Source: Serratia marcescens subsp. marcescens ATCC 13880 (GTDB lineage: Bacteria > Pseudomonadota > Gammaproteobacteria > Enterobacterales > Enterobacteriaceae). From it: DNA of 64,000 nucleotides. The stretch lies in assembly GCF_017299535.1 (NCBI RefSeq), contig NZ_CP071238.1, forward strand, positions 1,860,001-1,924,000, in the 5' to 3' direction. The stretch's first letter is position 1, and each line of letters starts with the position of its first letter. The translations under genes were made by a program, and so were the position numbers. Under the pieces are notes generated by a model. It did no database searches and had not been told where the DNA came from. It saw only the letters and a list, made by a program, of their open reading frames with translations. This document shows, one piece after another, positions 43,248 to 52,947 of the stretch.

Positions 43248-43792
43248 GGTGTCCCTAACTCTTTCTCTATCCTGAGGCTCGCAGCCTAGGAATGTTCCTA
43301 ACTGACGAGGTAGGAAAGTGTAATAAACTGGTGGAACAATTGGAAATGATAATGGTTATTGTTTAGGTGTGATTGAGGAAGTGCCGCGTTGAGAGAGGAT
43401 GTGGTGCATTGAGGGCAGTCTGTAAGGATCCGCGACATCACGACGAGGGCTGGACGATGTGGCACTGATTTTATTCATTCTCTTTATGCCGCAATGAGCC
43501 GACCGCAATTGCATCGTTTTGATGAGGGAAATAATATGCAAGCTAAGTATTTTCTTATCGGGTATGAATATTATTTTTATTTAGGATATTTACCCATGCC
43601 AAGGATTTAATGCTCGGTATTAATACCGTATTTTTTTATTTCTGTTTTTTTATTGGGGTTTTGTTTTCAGGTTTTTTCTGGGGAAGGATTTTTAGTTACA
43701 GGGAATTCATTTGCATTTTAAAATTGGATTTTTTAAATTCATTTTAGAGGAAGGATAACCGTAGGCGACAGAGTCAAAAAAAGGAGTTTATT
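43248..43792. other. AT-rich region with repeated TAGGAA motifs and a Fur-like site
   Basis: About 545 bases with no credible gene, strongly AT-rich from 43540. TAGGAA-TG-TTCCTA (43287-43300) is followed by another TAGGAA (43311-43316), 24 bases from the first. TGATAATGGTTATTG (43347-43361) resembles a Fur site with 11 of 14 arm matches. These may control the leftward lipoprotein gene. The rest looks like low-complexity, possibly acquired DNA. Confidence 0.4.
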
Positions 43793-44107
43793 TTGTCTGG
43801 GATAAAGAAAACGCCTGAAAGTCATGACGGTTTACCTTCACCATCAGAGGATTATGATACTTTTAAGCACCTCTCCGATGTTGGCGCCGTGTTGGGATAT
43901 GGGCGAACCCGCTTTTATCAGTGGTGCCGTGGGCGCGGATTTCTAACCCCGATGAACGTTCCGTCCCATGAAATGATAAGCCTGGGATATATGGTGGCGG
44001 TGTTATCAGAGACCGGTCATACCCGGGTTTATGTCACGCAGGATGGTTTCAGTTACGTCAGTGGTGCTTTTGCGGCAGATATCCAACGTGGCATGATCAA
44101 GTTTTAA
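43793..44107 (+). CDS. KilA-C/phage-antirepressor-like orphan protein
   Basis: The 104-residue protein begins with a TTG preceded by AGGAG six bases upstream. The middle (HLSDVGAVLGYGRTRFYQWCRGRGFL, then VPSHEMISLGYM) resembles the KilA-C DNA-binding domain found at the end of phage antirepressors. The C-terminal VYVTQDGFSYVSG would then complete that fold. No other phage gene is near, and the flanking DNA is AT-rich, so it may be a phage remnant or a captured regulator. Confidence 0.6.
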   Translation: MSGIKKTPESHDGLPSPSEDYDTFKHLSDVGAVLGYGRTRFYQWCRGRGFLTPMNVPSHEMISLGYMVAVLSETGHTRVYVTQDGFSYVSGAFAADIQRGMIKF

Positions 44108-44278
44108 ATCTGCAAGAATCGCCTTTATTTCAATGGCTTTAATGCAGAATCTTCTTATCCCTGCAGGTTCGTGAGAGGAGTGGGAAGTTATCCGATTTTT
44201 TCGTCTCTGCGGTATGAATGCTACTGGAGATAGCTATTCTCTTGTTACGATAAGCATTATTTTCTTCAGGAGCCAAGG

Positions 44279-44710
44279 ATGAAGCATTACGCCGCGTTGT
44301 TATTTGCCTCTGCACTGCTGACGGGGTGTGCGACTCAAGCCGTACCGCCGCAACAGGCTGAGTTGCCCCCCCCAAGCCGTCTGATGCTCTATCAGAATAT
44401 CCCGGATACGCCTTACGCTACGGTGGTCGTGGTGCGCGACAGCGGCATGCTGGCGGGCAGCTGCCGTACCGGCGTCTATGTGAATGGGGAGTTTGCCGCT
44501 TCACTCGAGGCGAAAGAAAAAGCAGAGTTTCGCGTGCCGCCAGGCAATATTTCGGTCAGTATCGGGCAAGATATGATCGAGAACTCTCTATGTATTTGGC
44601 GTGAAACCAGCGGCAGCGTGCCGATGACGCTGCGCGCCGGTGAAAGCCGCTATCTGCGCATCGCCGGCGATCGGCAGCGAGGCTTCGTATTGCAGGCAGG
44701 GCGGCCGTAA
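44279..44710 (+). CDS. Predicted lipoprotein of unknown function
   Basis: The 143-residue precursor has a clear lipobox LTGC (residues 14-17) and CAGGAG before the ATG. A proline-glutamine-rich linker follows, then a beta-rich domain (YATVVVVRDSGMLAGSC, YVNGEFAASLEAKEKAEFRVPPGN). This pattern of a short domain with VNGE and PPG turns is seen in DUF2846-like lipoproteins, but I cannot confirm it. Two cysteines in the domain could pair. Confidence 0.7.
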   Translation: MKHYAALLFASALLTGCATQAVPPQQAELPPPSRLMLYQNIPDTPYATVVVVRDSGMLAGSCRTGVYVNGEFAASLEAKEKAEFRVPPGNISVSIGQDMIENSLCIWRETSGSVPMTLRAGESRYLRIAGDRQRGFVLQAGRP

Positions 44711-44727
44711 CAGCTCAGGCAAGGGCG

Positions 44728-45069
44728 TTAATGCCCTTGCCACCATCCCCACAGCGTAATTAATAGCCACGCCGCCGCAATCCAGCACAGTACCGCCGCA
44801 CCCAGCGCTAACGACAGCCGCAGACTGTTAATCAGGAAATACAGCGAAATCAAATACACCAGATAGGGCAATACCGCCCACATGCCGAAAATCAGCGTTG
44901 TTTTCAGTGCCGCAATTGAACGTTCGCTGCCGACAATGTAATGCGCAATCAGGGCGAAAGTGGGAAAGAGCGGGACTAAACCGGCGATATAATAGTTGCG
45001 CGTTTTGGCCAACAGGCCGATCAGAACCACGACCAGCGCGCCGATCAGCGCTTTGACAAGGATGCCCAT
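44728..45069 (-). CDS. glpM: GlpM-family inner-membrane protein
   Basis: The 113-residue protein has four spans and starts MGILVKALIGALVVVLIGLLAKTRN, continuing YYIAGLVPLFPTFALIAHY. This is the GlpM family (named from the Pseudomonas glp locus, linked there to alginate production). The start is set at 45069 by alignment with the family; the frame continues upstream. Confidence 0.88.
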   Translation of the reverse strand: MGILVKALIGALVVVLIGLLAKTRNYYIAGLVPLFPTFALIAHYIVGSERSIAALKTTLIFGMWAVLPYLVYLISLYFLINSLRLSLALGAAVLCWIAAAWLLITLWGWWQGH

Positions 45070-45192
45070 AACGGTCTCGGGTGTGGGGGAGAAAGTCAAC
45101 ACACTGCCCGAAAGCACGTGCAAGATCAATGGGGTGTGGCGTAGCGTGGTGAAAAGCAGACCCACAAGAAGTGCGGGTCTGGGGCGCAACGC

Positions 45193-45417
45193 TTACTGAC
45201 GGTAAGCGTGCTTGATTTGCTGAATGCTGTTCTTGAAGATTTCTGCCTGGGTCGGATCTTCAATCTGTGCGATGAAACGTTCCATGTTGATGATGACTTT
45301 CCCGGCGTCGGCCTGGCCGATCGACTTCAAGATCAGCGTCAGCGTAGCTTTGAGGCAGGCAACTTCGGTCGCCAAGATTTCCGGGTTTGCAGACGTAGTG
45401 AAATCAACGTTGCTCAT
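45193..45417 (-). CDS. yecF: YecF-like (DUF2594) protein
   Basis: The 74-residue cytoplasmic protein is close to E. coli YecF: EVACLKATLTLILKSIGQADAGKV, and the end IQQIKHAYRQ. Function unknown. CAGGAGAG precedes the start. As in E. coli it lies upstream of and divergent from uvrY, but the sdiA gene that follows it there is absent here. Confidence 0.92.
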   Translation of the reverse strand: MSNVDFTTSANPEILATEVACLKATLTLILKSIGQADAGKVIINMERFIAQIEDPTQAEIFKNSIQQIKHAYRQ

Positions 45418-46121
45418 TTTCTCTCCTGATTTTTTGAGGCCGTAGCCTGATACAAGCTGCTTTGGCGCACCGCGCGCGGGCTAAAAATTAGCCCCTGGCG
45501 CGGCGGCGAATTTAACTGGGCGCGGAGTATAGCATAGCATGAGTCTGCCATCTGCACCGGGCTTGCTCAGGTCACGCAAGTGGGCAACGTTCGCTCATTG
45601 CCTGTCTGAATCATCTACTCTCGGCAAGTTATTTCGAGGTGGTTAACAAGTATTTTTCCGGTACGTTATTGTTGAACAATCGAGGTTATTATAATTATTG
45701 GGGGCGGAGGCGCCGATTTTACCGGCGTTTGCCGGGAATAATAGTTTCCACCGTGGGTTGCCAGACCCGCGTTAGCCGCGGATTTTGTTACGCCTTTAAA
45801 TATCAAATGATTACAAACAGCCAACAGCCGTGTTAATATTATTCATGTCGTGATTGCTTACACAGATTTCTCCCTCGCGGCATGATTGTCGCGCTATCCT
45901 GTGTCAGACGCAGCGCGACGAAATTATTTTCGTCGCCCGATCTTTTACGACGTGACGATTTATCGGCGGCATAGACGGCTAAAATTGAAAAATCAGCTCT
46001 GCTCCGCAAAGTTATTCGGAAGTATGTATTAATCTGTGTTCATTCTTGTCTGAAAAACAAGTAATATCTCTGGCGAAAACAGAGGCCGATTGCGTTACTC
46101 CCTTTTTTTGGAGATTTTTCC
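45418..46121. promoter_or_regulatory. Long intergenic region upstream of uvrY
   Basis: About 700 bases without a credible gene. The part 45640-45840 is AT-rich with several GC hairpins (for example around 45700-45745). It should hold promoters for yecF and uvrY. A 65-codon open frame at 45639 has no good ribosome site and an odd composition, so it is not called. Confidence 0.45.
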
Positions 46122-46778
46122 TTGATTAGCGTTCTTCTTGTTGATGACCACGAACTGGTGCGCGCAGGGATACGACGCATTCTTGAAGATATCAAAGGTA
46201 TAAAAGTTGTCGGTGAGGCTCAGTGCGGTGAAGACGCCGTAAAATGGTGCCGTGGCAACGCTGTCGATATCGTGCTGATGGACATGAATATGCCGGGCAT
46301 TGGCGGGCTGGAAGCCACGCGCAAGATTGTGCGTTATGCACCCGACGTCAAAGTCATCATGTTGACCATCCATACTGAAAATCCTTTGCCCGCGAAGGTG
46401 ATGCAGGCGGGTGCCGCCGGTTACCTGAGCAAGGGCGCCGCGCCGCAGGAAGTGATTAACGCCTTGCGTTCCGTGCATGCCGGGCAGCGCTATATCGCGT
46501 CTGATATCGCCCAGCAGATGGCCCTGAGTCAGTTGGAACCGCAGGCTGAAACGCCGTTCAGCTGCTTGTCTGAACGCGAGTTACAGATCATGTTGATGAT
46601 CACCAAAGGCAAAAAAGTGAATGAGATCTCGGAGCAACTGAGTCTCAGCCCGAAAACGGTGAACAGCTACCGTTACCGCATGTTCAGCAAACTGAATATC
46701 AGCGGCGACGTCGAATTGACTCACCTGGCCATCCGACATGGATTGTTCAATGCGGAGACGTTGTTAAGCAGTGAATGA
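46122..46778 (+). CDS. uvrY: Response regulator UvrY (BarA/UvrY system)
   Basis: The 218-residue FixJ/NarL-type regulator has an N-terminal receiver with the phosphoryl aspartate in [12 protein letters not shown] and a C-terminal LuxR helix-turn-helix ([29 protein letters not shown]). It is close to E. coli UvrY, which with the sensor BarA activates csrB/csrC small RNAs. The start is TTG with GGAG eight bases upstream, as reported in E. coli. It overlaps uvrC by 8 bases. Confidence 0.96.
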   Translation: MISVLLVDDHELVRAGIRRILEDIKGIKVVGEAQCGEDAVKWCRGNAVDIVLMDMNMPGIGGLEATRKIVRYAPDVKVIMLTIHTENPLPAKVMQAGAAGYLSKGAAPQEVINALRSVHAGQRYIASDIAQQMALSQLEPQAETPFSCLSERELQIMLMITKGKKVNEISEQLSLSPKTVNSYRYRMFSKLNISGDVELTHLAIRHGLFNAETLLSSE

Positions 46779-48603
46779 CCGTTTTGATGCCAAAGCCTTC
46801 CTGAGTACCGTCACCAGCCAGCCCGGCGTCTACCGTATGTACGACGCCACGGGTACGGTGATCTACGTCGGTAAAGCCAAAGACCTGAAAAAGCGTCTCG
46901 CCAGCTATTTTCGGCAGCAGGTCAGCAGCCGTAAAACCGAGACGCTGGTTAAAAATATCGCGCAAATAGACGTAACGGTTACCCATACTGAGACAGAAGC
47001 GCTGTTGTTGGAACATAACTACATTAAATTGTACCAACCGCGATATAATGTTCTTTTGCGAGACGATAAATCTTATCCGCTGATTTTTCTCAGTGCGGAT
47101 ACCCATCCCCGTTTGGCGGTGCATCGCGGCGCCAAACACGCCAAAGGCGAATACTTCGGGCCTTTCCCCAACTCTTACGCCGTGCGCGAAACGCTGGCGC
47201 TGCTGCAGAAGCTGTTCCCAATCCGCCAGTGCGAAAACAGCGTGTATCGCAACCGTTCGCGTCCGTGCCTGCAGTATCAGATCGGCCGCTGTCTGGGGCC
47301 TTGTGTTGCCGGCCTGGTGAGCGAAGAAGAGTACCGGCAGCAGGTGGACTACGTGCGGCTGTTTCTTTCTGGCAAAGATCAGCAGGTATTGCACCAGCTG
47401 ATTGAGCGTATGGAAGAAGCCAGCAAACTGCTTAATTTCGAAGAGGCGGCGCGCATTCGCGATCAAATTCAGGCCGTGCGCCGCGTCACTGAACGGCAGT
47501 TCGTGTCGGGCGACAGCGACGATCTGGACGTGATCGGCGTGGCGTTCGATGCCGGTATGGCGTGCCTGCATGTGCTGTTCATCCGTCAGGGCAAGGTGCT
47601 GGGCAGCCGCAGCTATTTCCCTAAAGTGCCGGGCGGCACGGATATGGGCGAGGTGGTGCAGACCTTTGTCGGCCAGTTCTATCTGCAAGGCAGCCAGGCG
47701 CGTACGCTGCCCGGCGAGATCCTGCTGGATTTCAGCCTGCCGGAAAAAGACCTGCTTGCGGAATCACTTTCCGAGTTGGCGGGGCGCAAGATCCAAATCC
47801 AAAGCAAACCGCGCGGCGATCGCGCCCGTTATCTGAAACTGGCGCGCACCAACGCGGCAACGGCGTTGACCACCAAGCTGTCGCAACAGTCGACGATCCA
47901 TCAGCGGCTGGCGGAGTTGGCCAAAGTGCTGAACCTGACGGAAATCAACCGTATGGAGTGCTTCGATATCAGCCATACCATGGGTGAGCAGACCGTGGCT
48001 TCGTGCGTGGTGTTCGACGGAAACGGCCCCGTGCGAGCGGAGTATCGGCGTTACAATATCAGCGGCATCACTCCTGGCGATGACTACGCGGCGATGACGC
48101 AAGTGCTGAAGCGCCGTTACGGCAAAGCGCTGGAAGAGAAAAAGATCCCGGATGTCATCTTTATCGACGGCGGTAAAGGGCAGCTCGGCATGGCGATCGA
48201 CGTATTCAAATCGCTGAATGTTACCTGGGACAAGAATAAGCCGCTGCTGATCGGCATCGCCAAAGGTGCCGACCGCAAGGCAGGGTTGGAAACGTTGTTC
48301 TTCGTCCCGGAAGGTGAAGGGATTTCTCTGCCGCCGGATTCGCCGGCGCTGCATGTGATCCAACACATCCGCGACGATTCGCACAATCATGCCATTACCG
48401 GTCACCGGCAGAGAAGGGCGAAAGTCAGAAATACCAGCGCATTGGAGCTGATTGAAGGCGTAGGGCCGAAACGGCGCCAGGTGCTGTTGAAGTATATGGG
48501 CGGACTGCAACCTTTGTTGAACGCCAGCGTGGAGGAAATTGCAAAAGTGCCGGGTATTTCACAAGCATTGGCAGAAAAGATCTACAATGCATTGAAACAC
48601 TGA
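46771..48603 (+). CDS. uvrC: Excinuclease ABC subunit C
   Basis: The 610-residue UvrC has an N-terminal GIY-YIG nuclease domain ([26 protein letters not shown]) that makes the 3' incision, a cysteine cluster, a UVR helix pair ([21 protein letters not shown]), the RNase-H-like 5' nuclease ([24 protein letters not shown]) and C-terminal helix-hairpin-helix motifs. The start is GTG at 46771 inside the 3' end of uvrY. Confidence 0.97.
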   Translation: MNDRFDAKAFLSTVTSQPGVYRMYDATGTVIYVGKAKDLKKRLASYFRQQVSSRKTETLVKNIAQIDVTVTHTETEALLLEHNYIKLYQPRYNVLLRDDKSYPLIFLSADTHPRLAVHRGAKHAKGEYFGPFPNSYAVRETLALLQKLFPIRQCENSVYRNRSRPCLQYQIGRCLGPCVAGLVSEEEYRQQVDYVRLFLSGKDQQVLHQLIERMEEASKLLNFEEAARIRDQIQAVRRVTERQFVSGDSDDLDVIGVAFDAGMACLHVLFIRQGKVLGSRSYFPKVPGGTDMGEVVQTFVGQFYLQGSQARTLPGEILLDFSLPEKDLLAESLSELAGRKIQIQSKPRGDRARYLKLARTNAATALTTKLSQQSTIHQRLAELAKVLNLTEINRMECFDISHTMGEQTVASCVVFDGNGPVRAEYRRYNISGITPGDDYAAMTQVLKRRYGKALEEKKIPDVIFIDGGKGQLGMAIDVFKSLNVTWDKNKPLLIGIAKGADRKAGLETLFFVPEGEGISLPPDSPALHVIQHIRDDSHNHAITGHRQRRAKVRNTSALELIEGVGPKRRQVLLKYMGGLQPLLNASVEEIAKVPGISQALAEKIYNALKH

Positions 48604-48661
48604 GGGCAATGTAGCAACATACTCTTAATTTCCACTCTAGCCAGATAGTTACCGTAGCATT

Positions 48662-49210
48662 ATGCAATTGAATATACCGACTTGGCTTACCCTGTTTCGC
48701 GTAGTTCTGATCCCATTCTTTGTGCTGGCGTTTTATCTGCCGTTCAACTGGGCTCCGATGGTTTGCGCCGTTATCTTTGTGTTTGCCGCCGTCACCGACT
48801 GGTTTGACGGCTTCCTGGCACGTCGCTGGAAACAAACGACACGCTTCGGAGCGTTTTTGGATCCGGTCGCGGATAAAGTGATGGTGGCGGTGGCGCTGGT
48901 GCTGGTGGCGGAACACTACCACAGCTGGTGGATCACGCTGCCGGCGGCCACCATGATCGCCCGTGAAATCATCATTTCGTCGCTGCGCGAGTGGATGGCG
49001 GAAATTGGCAAACGCAGCAGCGTGGCGGTGTCGTGGATAGGCAAAGTGAAAACCATGGCGCAGATGATGTCACTGGTGGGCTTGCTGTGGCGGCCGGATC
49101 GCTCCGTAGAGTATGTGGCGATTGGCTTATTGTATATCGCAGCGGTGCTGACTTTCTGGTCGATGTTCCAATATTTGAACGCGGCACGCAACGATCTGCT
49201 GGAACCGTGA
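48662..49210 (+). CDS. pgsA: CDP-diacylglycerol-glycerol-3-phosphate phosphatidyltransferase
   Basis: The 182-residue membrane enzyme has several spans and the full CDP-alcohol phosphotransferase motif in [11 protein letters not shown] and [11 protein letters not shown]. It makes phosphatidylglycerol phosphate, the committed step to phosphatidylglycerol and cardiolipin. It follows uvrC by 58 bases, the same order as in E. coli, and precedes tRNA-Gly. Confidence 0.96.
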   Translation: MQLNIPTWLTLFRVVLIPFFVLAFYLPFNWAPMVCAVIFVFAAVTDWFDGFLARRWKQTTRFGAFLDPVADKVMVAVALVLVAEHYHSWWITLPAATMIAREIIISSLREWMAEIGKRSSVAVSWIGKVKTMAQMMSLVGLLWRPDRSVEYVAIGLLYIAAVLTFWSMFQYLNAARNDLLEP

Positions 49211-49260
49211 TCGATACGCTGCAAAAATCGGCAAACGATCGTGGTGAGCCAACAATTTTA

Positions 49261-49288
49261 TTGACTCATCACGTCAGGTAAGTAGAAT
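49261..49288 (+). promoter_or_regulatory. Promoter of tRNA-Gly
   Basis: TTGACT (49261-49266) and TAGAAT (49283-49288) are 16 bases apart, 66 bases ahead of the mature tRNA-Gly. Confidence 0.75.
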
Positions 49289-49354
49289 GCATCGCATCAG
49301 ACGACAACGATGAATTGCCGAAAGATGGCAAAGAAATCAGTCAGTTCTGGTAAT

Positions 49355-49430
49355 GCGGGAATAGCTCAGTTGGTAGAGCGCAACCTTGCCAAGGTTGAGG
49401 TCGCGAGTTCGAGCCTCGTTTCCCGCTCCA
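49355..49430 (+). tRNA. glyW: tRNA-Gly (GCC)
   Basis: Full cloverleaf of 76 bases with encoded CCA: acceptor GCGGGAA/TTCCCGC, anticodon GCC in the loop TTGCCAA, and a T loop TTCGAGC. It sits downstream of pgsA, like E. coli glyW. Confidence 0.97.
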
Positions 49431-49471
49431 AATATTGGCCTGTTGAATCCCCGCGATTCGGCAGGTAAGAG

Positions 49472-49493
49472 AAAGGGGCTTCGGCCCCTTTTT
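49472..49493 (+). terminator. Terminator after tRNA-Gly
   Basis: AAAGGGGC and GCCCCTTT with a TTCG loop, then T residues. It lies 41 bases after the tRNA, so tRNA-Gly is separated transcriptionally from tRNA-Cys. Confidence 0.88.
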
Positions 49494-49974
49494 CGTTTTC
49501 TATTCCTTTGCCGTCCGGCGAAACCTGTCTGCATCTTCCTGCATCGACTATTGTCCCTATCTCTCCTGTCGTTTTCCTGCCGTAGGATGCCCCGTTGAGC
49601 AGCGAAAACAGGCACATTTGATTGGGCGTCTGCCGGTGCTTTGTGGGGGATTGATGCCGACCCATCGTGCGCTGGAAAACCTGACGTCAGTCTCCAGCTT
49701 TGCAGTTACGTTGGCCGTTCAGGGCGGTGGAGATTGCGCGATGTCTCCCATGATGATGTTTTGCATGATATCCCATCATCTATAAGCGGGTGAAAAGCCG
49801 GAGAGAGGTGCGTAAGCGATTCATGCCGAGAAAAAAGATCCGATTTGCCCGTGAATCCTCGAGCCGATGCATATAAAATCAACATTCCGCTTGCCTTTCC
49901 GTTGGCATTGTGAACAGTGCGCCCACAAAATAAGCAGTTGAAAGCGTTAGAGAACTTTTTGCTATTTCGGGGGG
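49494..49974. other. Spacer between tRNA-Gly and tRNA-Cys
   Basis: About 480 bases with no recognised gene. A 91-codon minus-strand frame (49706-49981) has no clear ribosome site, and its residue pattern is not protein-like, so it is not called. No repeat of a tRNA 3' end, integrase or att site was found. Confidence 0.45.
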
Positions 49975-50003
49975 TTGCCAAGGTGGGGGGTTTAGTCCAT
50001 AAT
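49975..50003 (+). promoter_or_regulatory. Promoter of tRNA-Cys/tRNA-Leu
   Basis: TTGCCA (49975-49980) and CATAAT (49998-50003) with a 17-base spacer, about 140 bases ahead of tRNA-Cys. It gives the two tRNAs their own promoter. Confidence 0.7.
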
Positions 50004-50145
50004 GCAGTCCATCGATTCGGCGGTAACGAAATAAATTACTTAAGAATCAGATGATTAAGATATGCGATTTCAAGATCGCGGTTAAAAAGAACAAAACGAA
50101 GTGGGTGAATCACCGGCTTTGGCCTGAAAAGGCAAACAGAATAAA

Positions 50146-50219
50146 GGCGCGTTAACAAAGCGGTTATGTAGCGGATTGCAAATCCGTCCAGTCCGGTTCG
50201 ACTCCGGAACGCGCCTCCA
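50146..50219 (+). tRNA. cysT: tRNA-Cys (GCA)
   Basis: Full cloverleaf of 74 bases: acceptor GGCGCGT/ACGCGCC, anticodon loop TTGCAAA, T loop TTCGACT, encoded CCA. It is ten bases upstream of tRNA-Leu, so the two are likely one transcript. Confidence 0.97.
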
Positions 50220-50229
50220 ATTTTCCCGA

Positions 50230-50315
50230 GCCCGGGTGGTGAAATCGGTAGACACAAGGGATTTAAAATCCCTCGGCTTATGGCTGTGCGGGTTCAAGTC
50301 CCGCCCCGGGTACCA
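50230..50315 (+). tRNA. leuZ: tRNA-Leu (UAA)
   Basis: Class II tRNA of 86 bases with a long variable arm, anticodon loop TTTAAAA, T loop TTCAAGT and encoded CCA. It matches E. coli leuZ closely in sequence and place. Confidence 0.97.
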
Positions 50316-50360
50316 GGGAACGAAAATACCGAATAATCAAAGCAATAAGTAGTAATGTCG

Positions 50361-50385
50361 TAGACCGCCGAGAGGCGGTTTTTTT
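50361..50385 (+). terminator. Terminator of the tRNA-Cys/Leu unit
   Basis: ACCGCC and GGCGGT with a GAGA loop, then seven T. Confidence 0.88.
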
Positions 50386-50493
50386 GTTTCTGTCATTCGC
50401 ATTACACCTGCATTCCTCCCTGTCTTGTCATGTCTTATACCCATGGATTGTCATCCTGCTTGCAGGGAGCCCCGCAGGGCTCCGAAGTACAAC

Positions 50494-51834
50494 TCATAAG
50501 AAACCGAACGCCGCAGCGAGGATCCAGCCGAAGACGCAGGAGACGCTGACGCCGATCAGGCCGGGCAGAATAAAGCTGTGGTTGATCACGAAGCGGCCGA
50601 TGCGGGTGGTGCCGGAGCGATCGAACTGGATTGCCGCCAGATCGCTGGGGTAGGTTGGCAGAATGTAATAACCGTAACAGGCCGGCGCCGAAGCGACGAT
50701 ATAGGCAGGGTTAACCCCGATCGCCAGCGCCACCGGCACCAGCGCCGCCAGTGCGGCGGCCTGCGAGTTGACGAATTTCGACACCAGCAGCAGGATCAGC
50801 GCATAGGCCCAAGGGTACTCTTTCACCAACACACCCAGTGTGGCCTCGATCTGCGCCAGGTGCGCGCCGAACATGGTTTCCGCCATCCAGGCAACACCAT
50901 ACACCGCCACGATGGCGATCATGCCGGAACGGAATACCTCGTTTTTAGAGATAGACGCCGGGTTGGTGCGGGTGATGATAACGATCAACGCCCCGGCCAT
51001 CAGCATGCACATCTGGATCACCAGAACCATGGAAAGTGGCTTGCCGCCGAAGCTGGGCCGCATGCCGGAAAAGGCTCCCAGCACCGCCACCAGGGCGATG
51101 GTGGCGAGGAAAATCCACATGGCGATCCAGTTGCTGCGCGGCAATACCCGGTCCAGCAGGGTAGCGGCGTCGCCGTAGACGTAGCGATGGTTTTCCGGCA
51201 CCGAGATGAACTTCTGGAACTCCGGGTCTTTGTCCAGGTCTTTGCCGCGGAACCAGCTGAAGATGCCGATCGCCAGAATGCCGCACAGCGTCGAAGGGAT
51301 GGTGATAGACAGCAGATCGAGGAATTCCAGATGGCGGCCATTGAAGGTGTAGCTGCTGAGCATCGCCACCAGTGACACCACCGCCACCGACACCGGGCTG
51401 GCGATAATGCCCATCTGCGCGCCGATCGAACTGGCCGCCATCGGCCGTTCCGGGCGGATATTGTTTTTGATCGCCACGTCATAGATGATCGGCAAGATGG
51501 TGTACACCACATGGCCGGTGCCGCACAGGATAGTGAGAATGCAGGTGACGAAGGGGGCGATGATCGAGACATAACGCGGGTTGCGCCGCAGCATCCGCTC
51601 GGCGATCTGCAGCATGACGTCCAACCCGCCTGAAGCCTGCAGGGTGGCGGAGGCCGCCACCACCGCGATGATCACCAGCATCACGTCTACCGGCGGTTTG
51701 CCGGGCTGCAGGTGAAAGCCAAACACCAGGATCATCAAACCGATGCCGCCCAGTAACCCCAGCGCAATGCCGCCCTTACGCGCCCCATACAGCAGGCATG
51801 CCAATATAACCGCTAATTGCAGAAAGAAATCCAT
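50494..51834 (-). CDS. dcuB: Anaerobic C4-dicarboxylate antiporter DcuB
   Basis: The 446-residue membrane protein is close to E. coli DcuB throughout ([38 protein letters not shown], the [22 protein letters not shown] loop and the [19 protein letters not shown] end). It exchanges fumarate for succinate during anaerobic fumarate respiration and serves as co-sensor with DcuS in E. coli. It is a single leftward gene; I did not find a convincing FNR site upstream by eye. Confidence 0.95.
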   Translation of the reverse strand: MDFFLQLAVILACLLYGARKGGIALGLLGGIGLMILVFGFHLQPGKPPVDVMLVIIAVVAASATLQASGGLDVMLQIAERMLRRNPRYVSIIAPFVTCILTILCGTGHVVYTILPIIYDVAIKNNIRPERPMAASSIGAQMGIIASPVSVAVVSLVAMLSSYTFNGRHLEFLDLLSITIPSTLCGILAIGIFSWFRGKDLDKDPEFQKFISVPENHRYVYGDAATLLDRVLPRSNWIAMWIFLATIALVAVLGAFSGMRPSFGGKPLSMVLVIQMCMLMAGALIVIITRTNPASISKNEVFRSGMIAIVAVYGVAWMAETMFGAHLAQIEATLGVLVKEYPWAYALILLLVSKFVNSQAAALAALVPVALAIGVNPAYIVASAPACYGYYILPTYPSDLAAIQFDRSGTTRIGRFVINHSFILPGLIGVSVSCVFGWILAAAFGFL

Positions 51835-52021
51835 GATAGATACGCCTTAATAATGTTGAACTTAACTGCGTTCAGTTTCCGGCGGTGTTTACAGTAGAAA
51901 GTTGTTTTAAATCTAAAGGCGCTAAAAAATTGTGGTTATTAGCTCTAAAGAGTGATGACGGTCACGTTCAGAGAATCTGAAGAGCAGGCGGCTGACGACA
52001 TCAGCACGAAAAAGCAAGTCA

Positions 52022-52036
52022 AGAGGTCAGACCTCT
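52022..52036. promoter_or_regulatory. FadR/GntR-type dyad at the thioesterase promoter
   Basis: AGAGGTC-A-GACCTCT is a perfect seven-base inverted repeat with the GGTC-N-GACC core of FadR-type operators. It lies just before a TATAAC -10-like box (52041-52046) and 36 bases ahead of the thioesterase start. Confidence 0.5.
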
Positions 52037-52071
52037 CCTATATAACCGGTTTGCCACCAGAGGAGAGAGCA

Positions 52072-52524
52072 ATGGATCCGACAAAAATGACCGGGCTGGC
52101 GTTATTACAGGCTGCGATGGCTGGCAAGATCCCGCCGGCCTCGATCGCTGAAACCGTGCCCATGAAACCGGTCGCGGTGGAAGAGGGGTATATCCGCATC
52201 GCGGCGCGGGCCGACGGGCGCCATCTGAATCCACTGGGGGGCGTACATGGCGGTTTCGCCGCCACGGTTTTGGACTCGGTGACCGGTTGCGCGGTGCACA
52301 GTACGCTGGGCGCGGGGATTGGCTATGGCACCGTCGATCTGCAGGTTAAAATGTTGCGCCCTGTGCCTAAGGAAACTGATCTGATCGCCGAGGGGCGTCT
52401 GGTCTATGCAGCGAAGAACGTCGCTTTCGCTGAAGGCACGCTCAAAACGGCGGAAGGGAAGCTGCTGGCTTCAGCAACCGCCACTTGTTTTATTATTCGC
52501 CCCGCCGAACAAGCACCGCAATAA
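52072..52524 (+). CDS. PaaI-family acyl-CoA thioesterase (hotdog fold)
   Basis: The 150-residue protein has the hotdog pattern NPLGGVHGGFAATVLDSVTGCAV, with the HGG turn and the catalytic acid in the following helix, and strands YGTVDLQVKMLRPVP and ATATCFII. It hydrolyses an acyl-CoA or aryl-CoA. AGGAG seven bases upstream sets the ATG at 52072; the longer frame lacks a site. Confidence 0.85.
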   Translation: MDPTKMTGLALLQAAMAGKIPPASIAETVPMKPVAVEEGYIRIAARADGRHLNPLGGVHGGFAATVLDSVTGCAVHSTLGAGIGYGTVDLQVKMLRPVPKETDLIAEGRLVYAAKNVAFAEGTLKTAEGKLLASATATCFIIRPAEQAPQ

Positions 52525-52665
52525 CCTGCTCTTTATCGGGCTTCGGGCTATCAACCCGGAGCCTGATGCATTTATCTTTGGCTGCATACCTTGCTGCGCT
52601 ACGATGGCAGGCGCGATACGCCATTGTGGTCTAGTATTCTTGGGTGAAAATTTATCGGGGTGATT

Positions 52666-52947
52666 ATGCAGCCGTATAAAGAGGTTGAGTTTGATCATGA
52701 GCTTTGTCTGGCGATCGGCAAAGCCGTATTAGACGTGGTGGCGCAGGGGGAAGAAACCAGCGCTCCGGCGGTGATGAACGCGATTGAGCGGTCGGTGGAG
52801 CAGGGGCTGGATGATGACGAAACCGCCATCGCCGACGACGCCCTGGATTTGATGGCTCGTCTCATCCACGGCTTCAGATTCATTAATCTCGCGGGTGAAG
52901 AGGATACTTCCCATGCATTGGTTGAATTTCAAGCGCTACAAGAGTGA
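52666..52947 (+). CDS. Small acidic protein of unknown function
   Basis: The protein has about 93 residues and starts MQPYKEVEFDHELCLAIGKAV after CGGGGTG; a GTG two codons earlier is an alternative. It is acidic and helical (VMNAIERSVEQGLDDDETAIADDALDLM). No domain is recognised. Its 3' end overlaps the next gene by 35 bases, suggesting a two-gene unit. Confidence 0.65.
   Translation: MQPYKEVEFDHELCLAIGKAVLDVVAQGEETSAPAVMNAIERSVEQGLDDDETAIADDALDLMARLIHGFRFINLAGEEDTSHALVEFQALQE

Noticed and set aside
45639..45836. A 65-codon frame upstream of uvrY
   Set aside because: No good ribosome-binding site, odd Tyr/Arg-rich composition, and it overlaps hairpin-forming sequence that fits a leader or regulatory region better.
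49706..49981. A 91-codon minus-strand frame between tRNA-Gly and tRNA-Cys
   Set aside because: It would end inside the tRNA-Cys promoter region on the opposite strand and shows no protein-like pattern.
49381..49985. TTGCCAAGG repeated in tRNA-Gly and at 49975 as a possible attachment-site pair
   Set aside because: Only nine to ten bases match, not at the tRNA 3' end, and no integrase is near.
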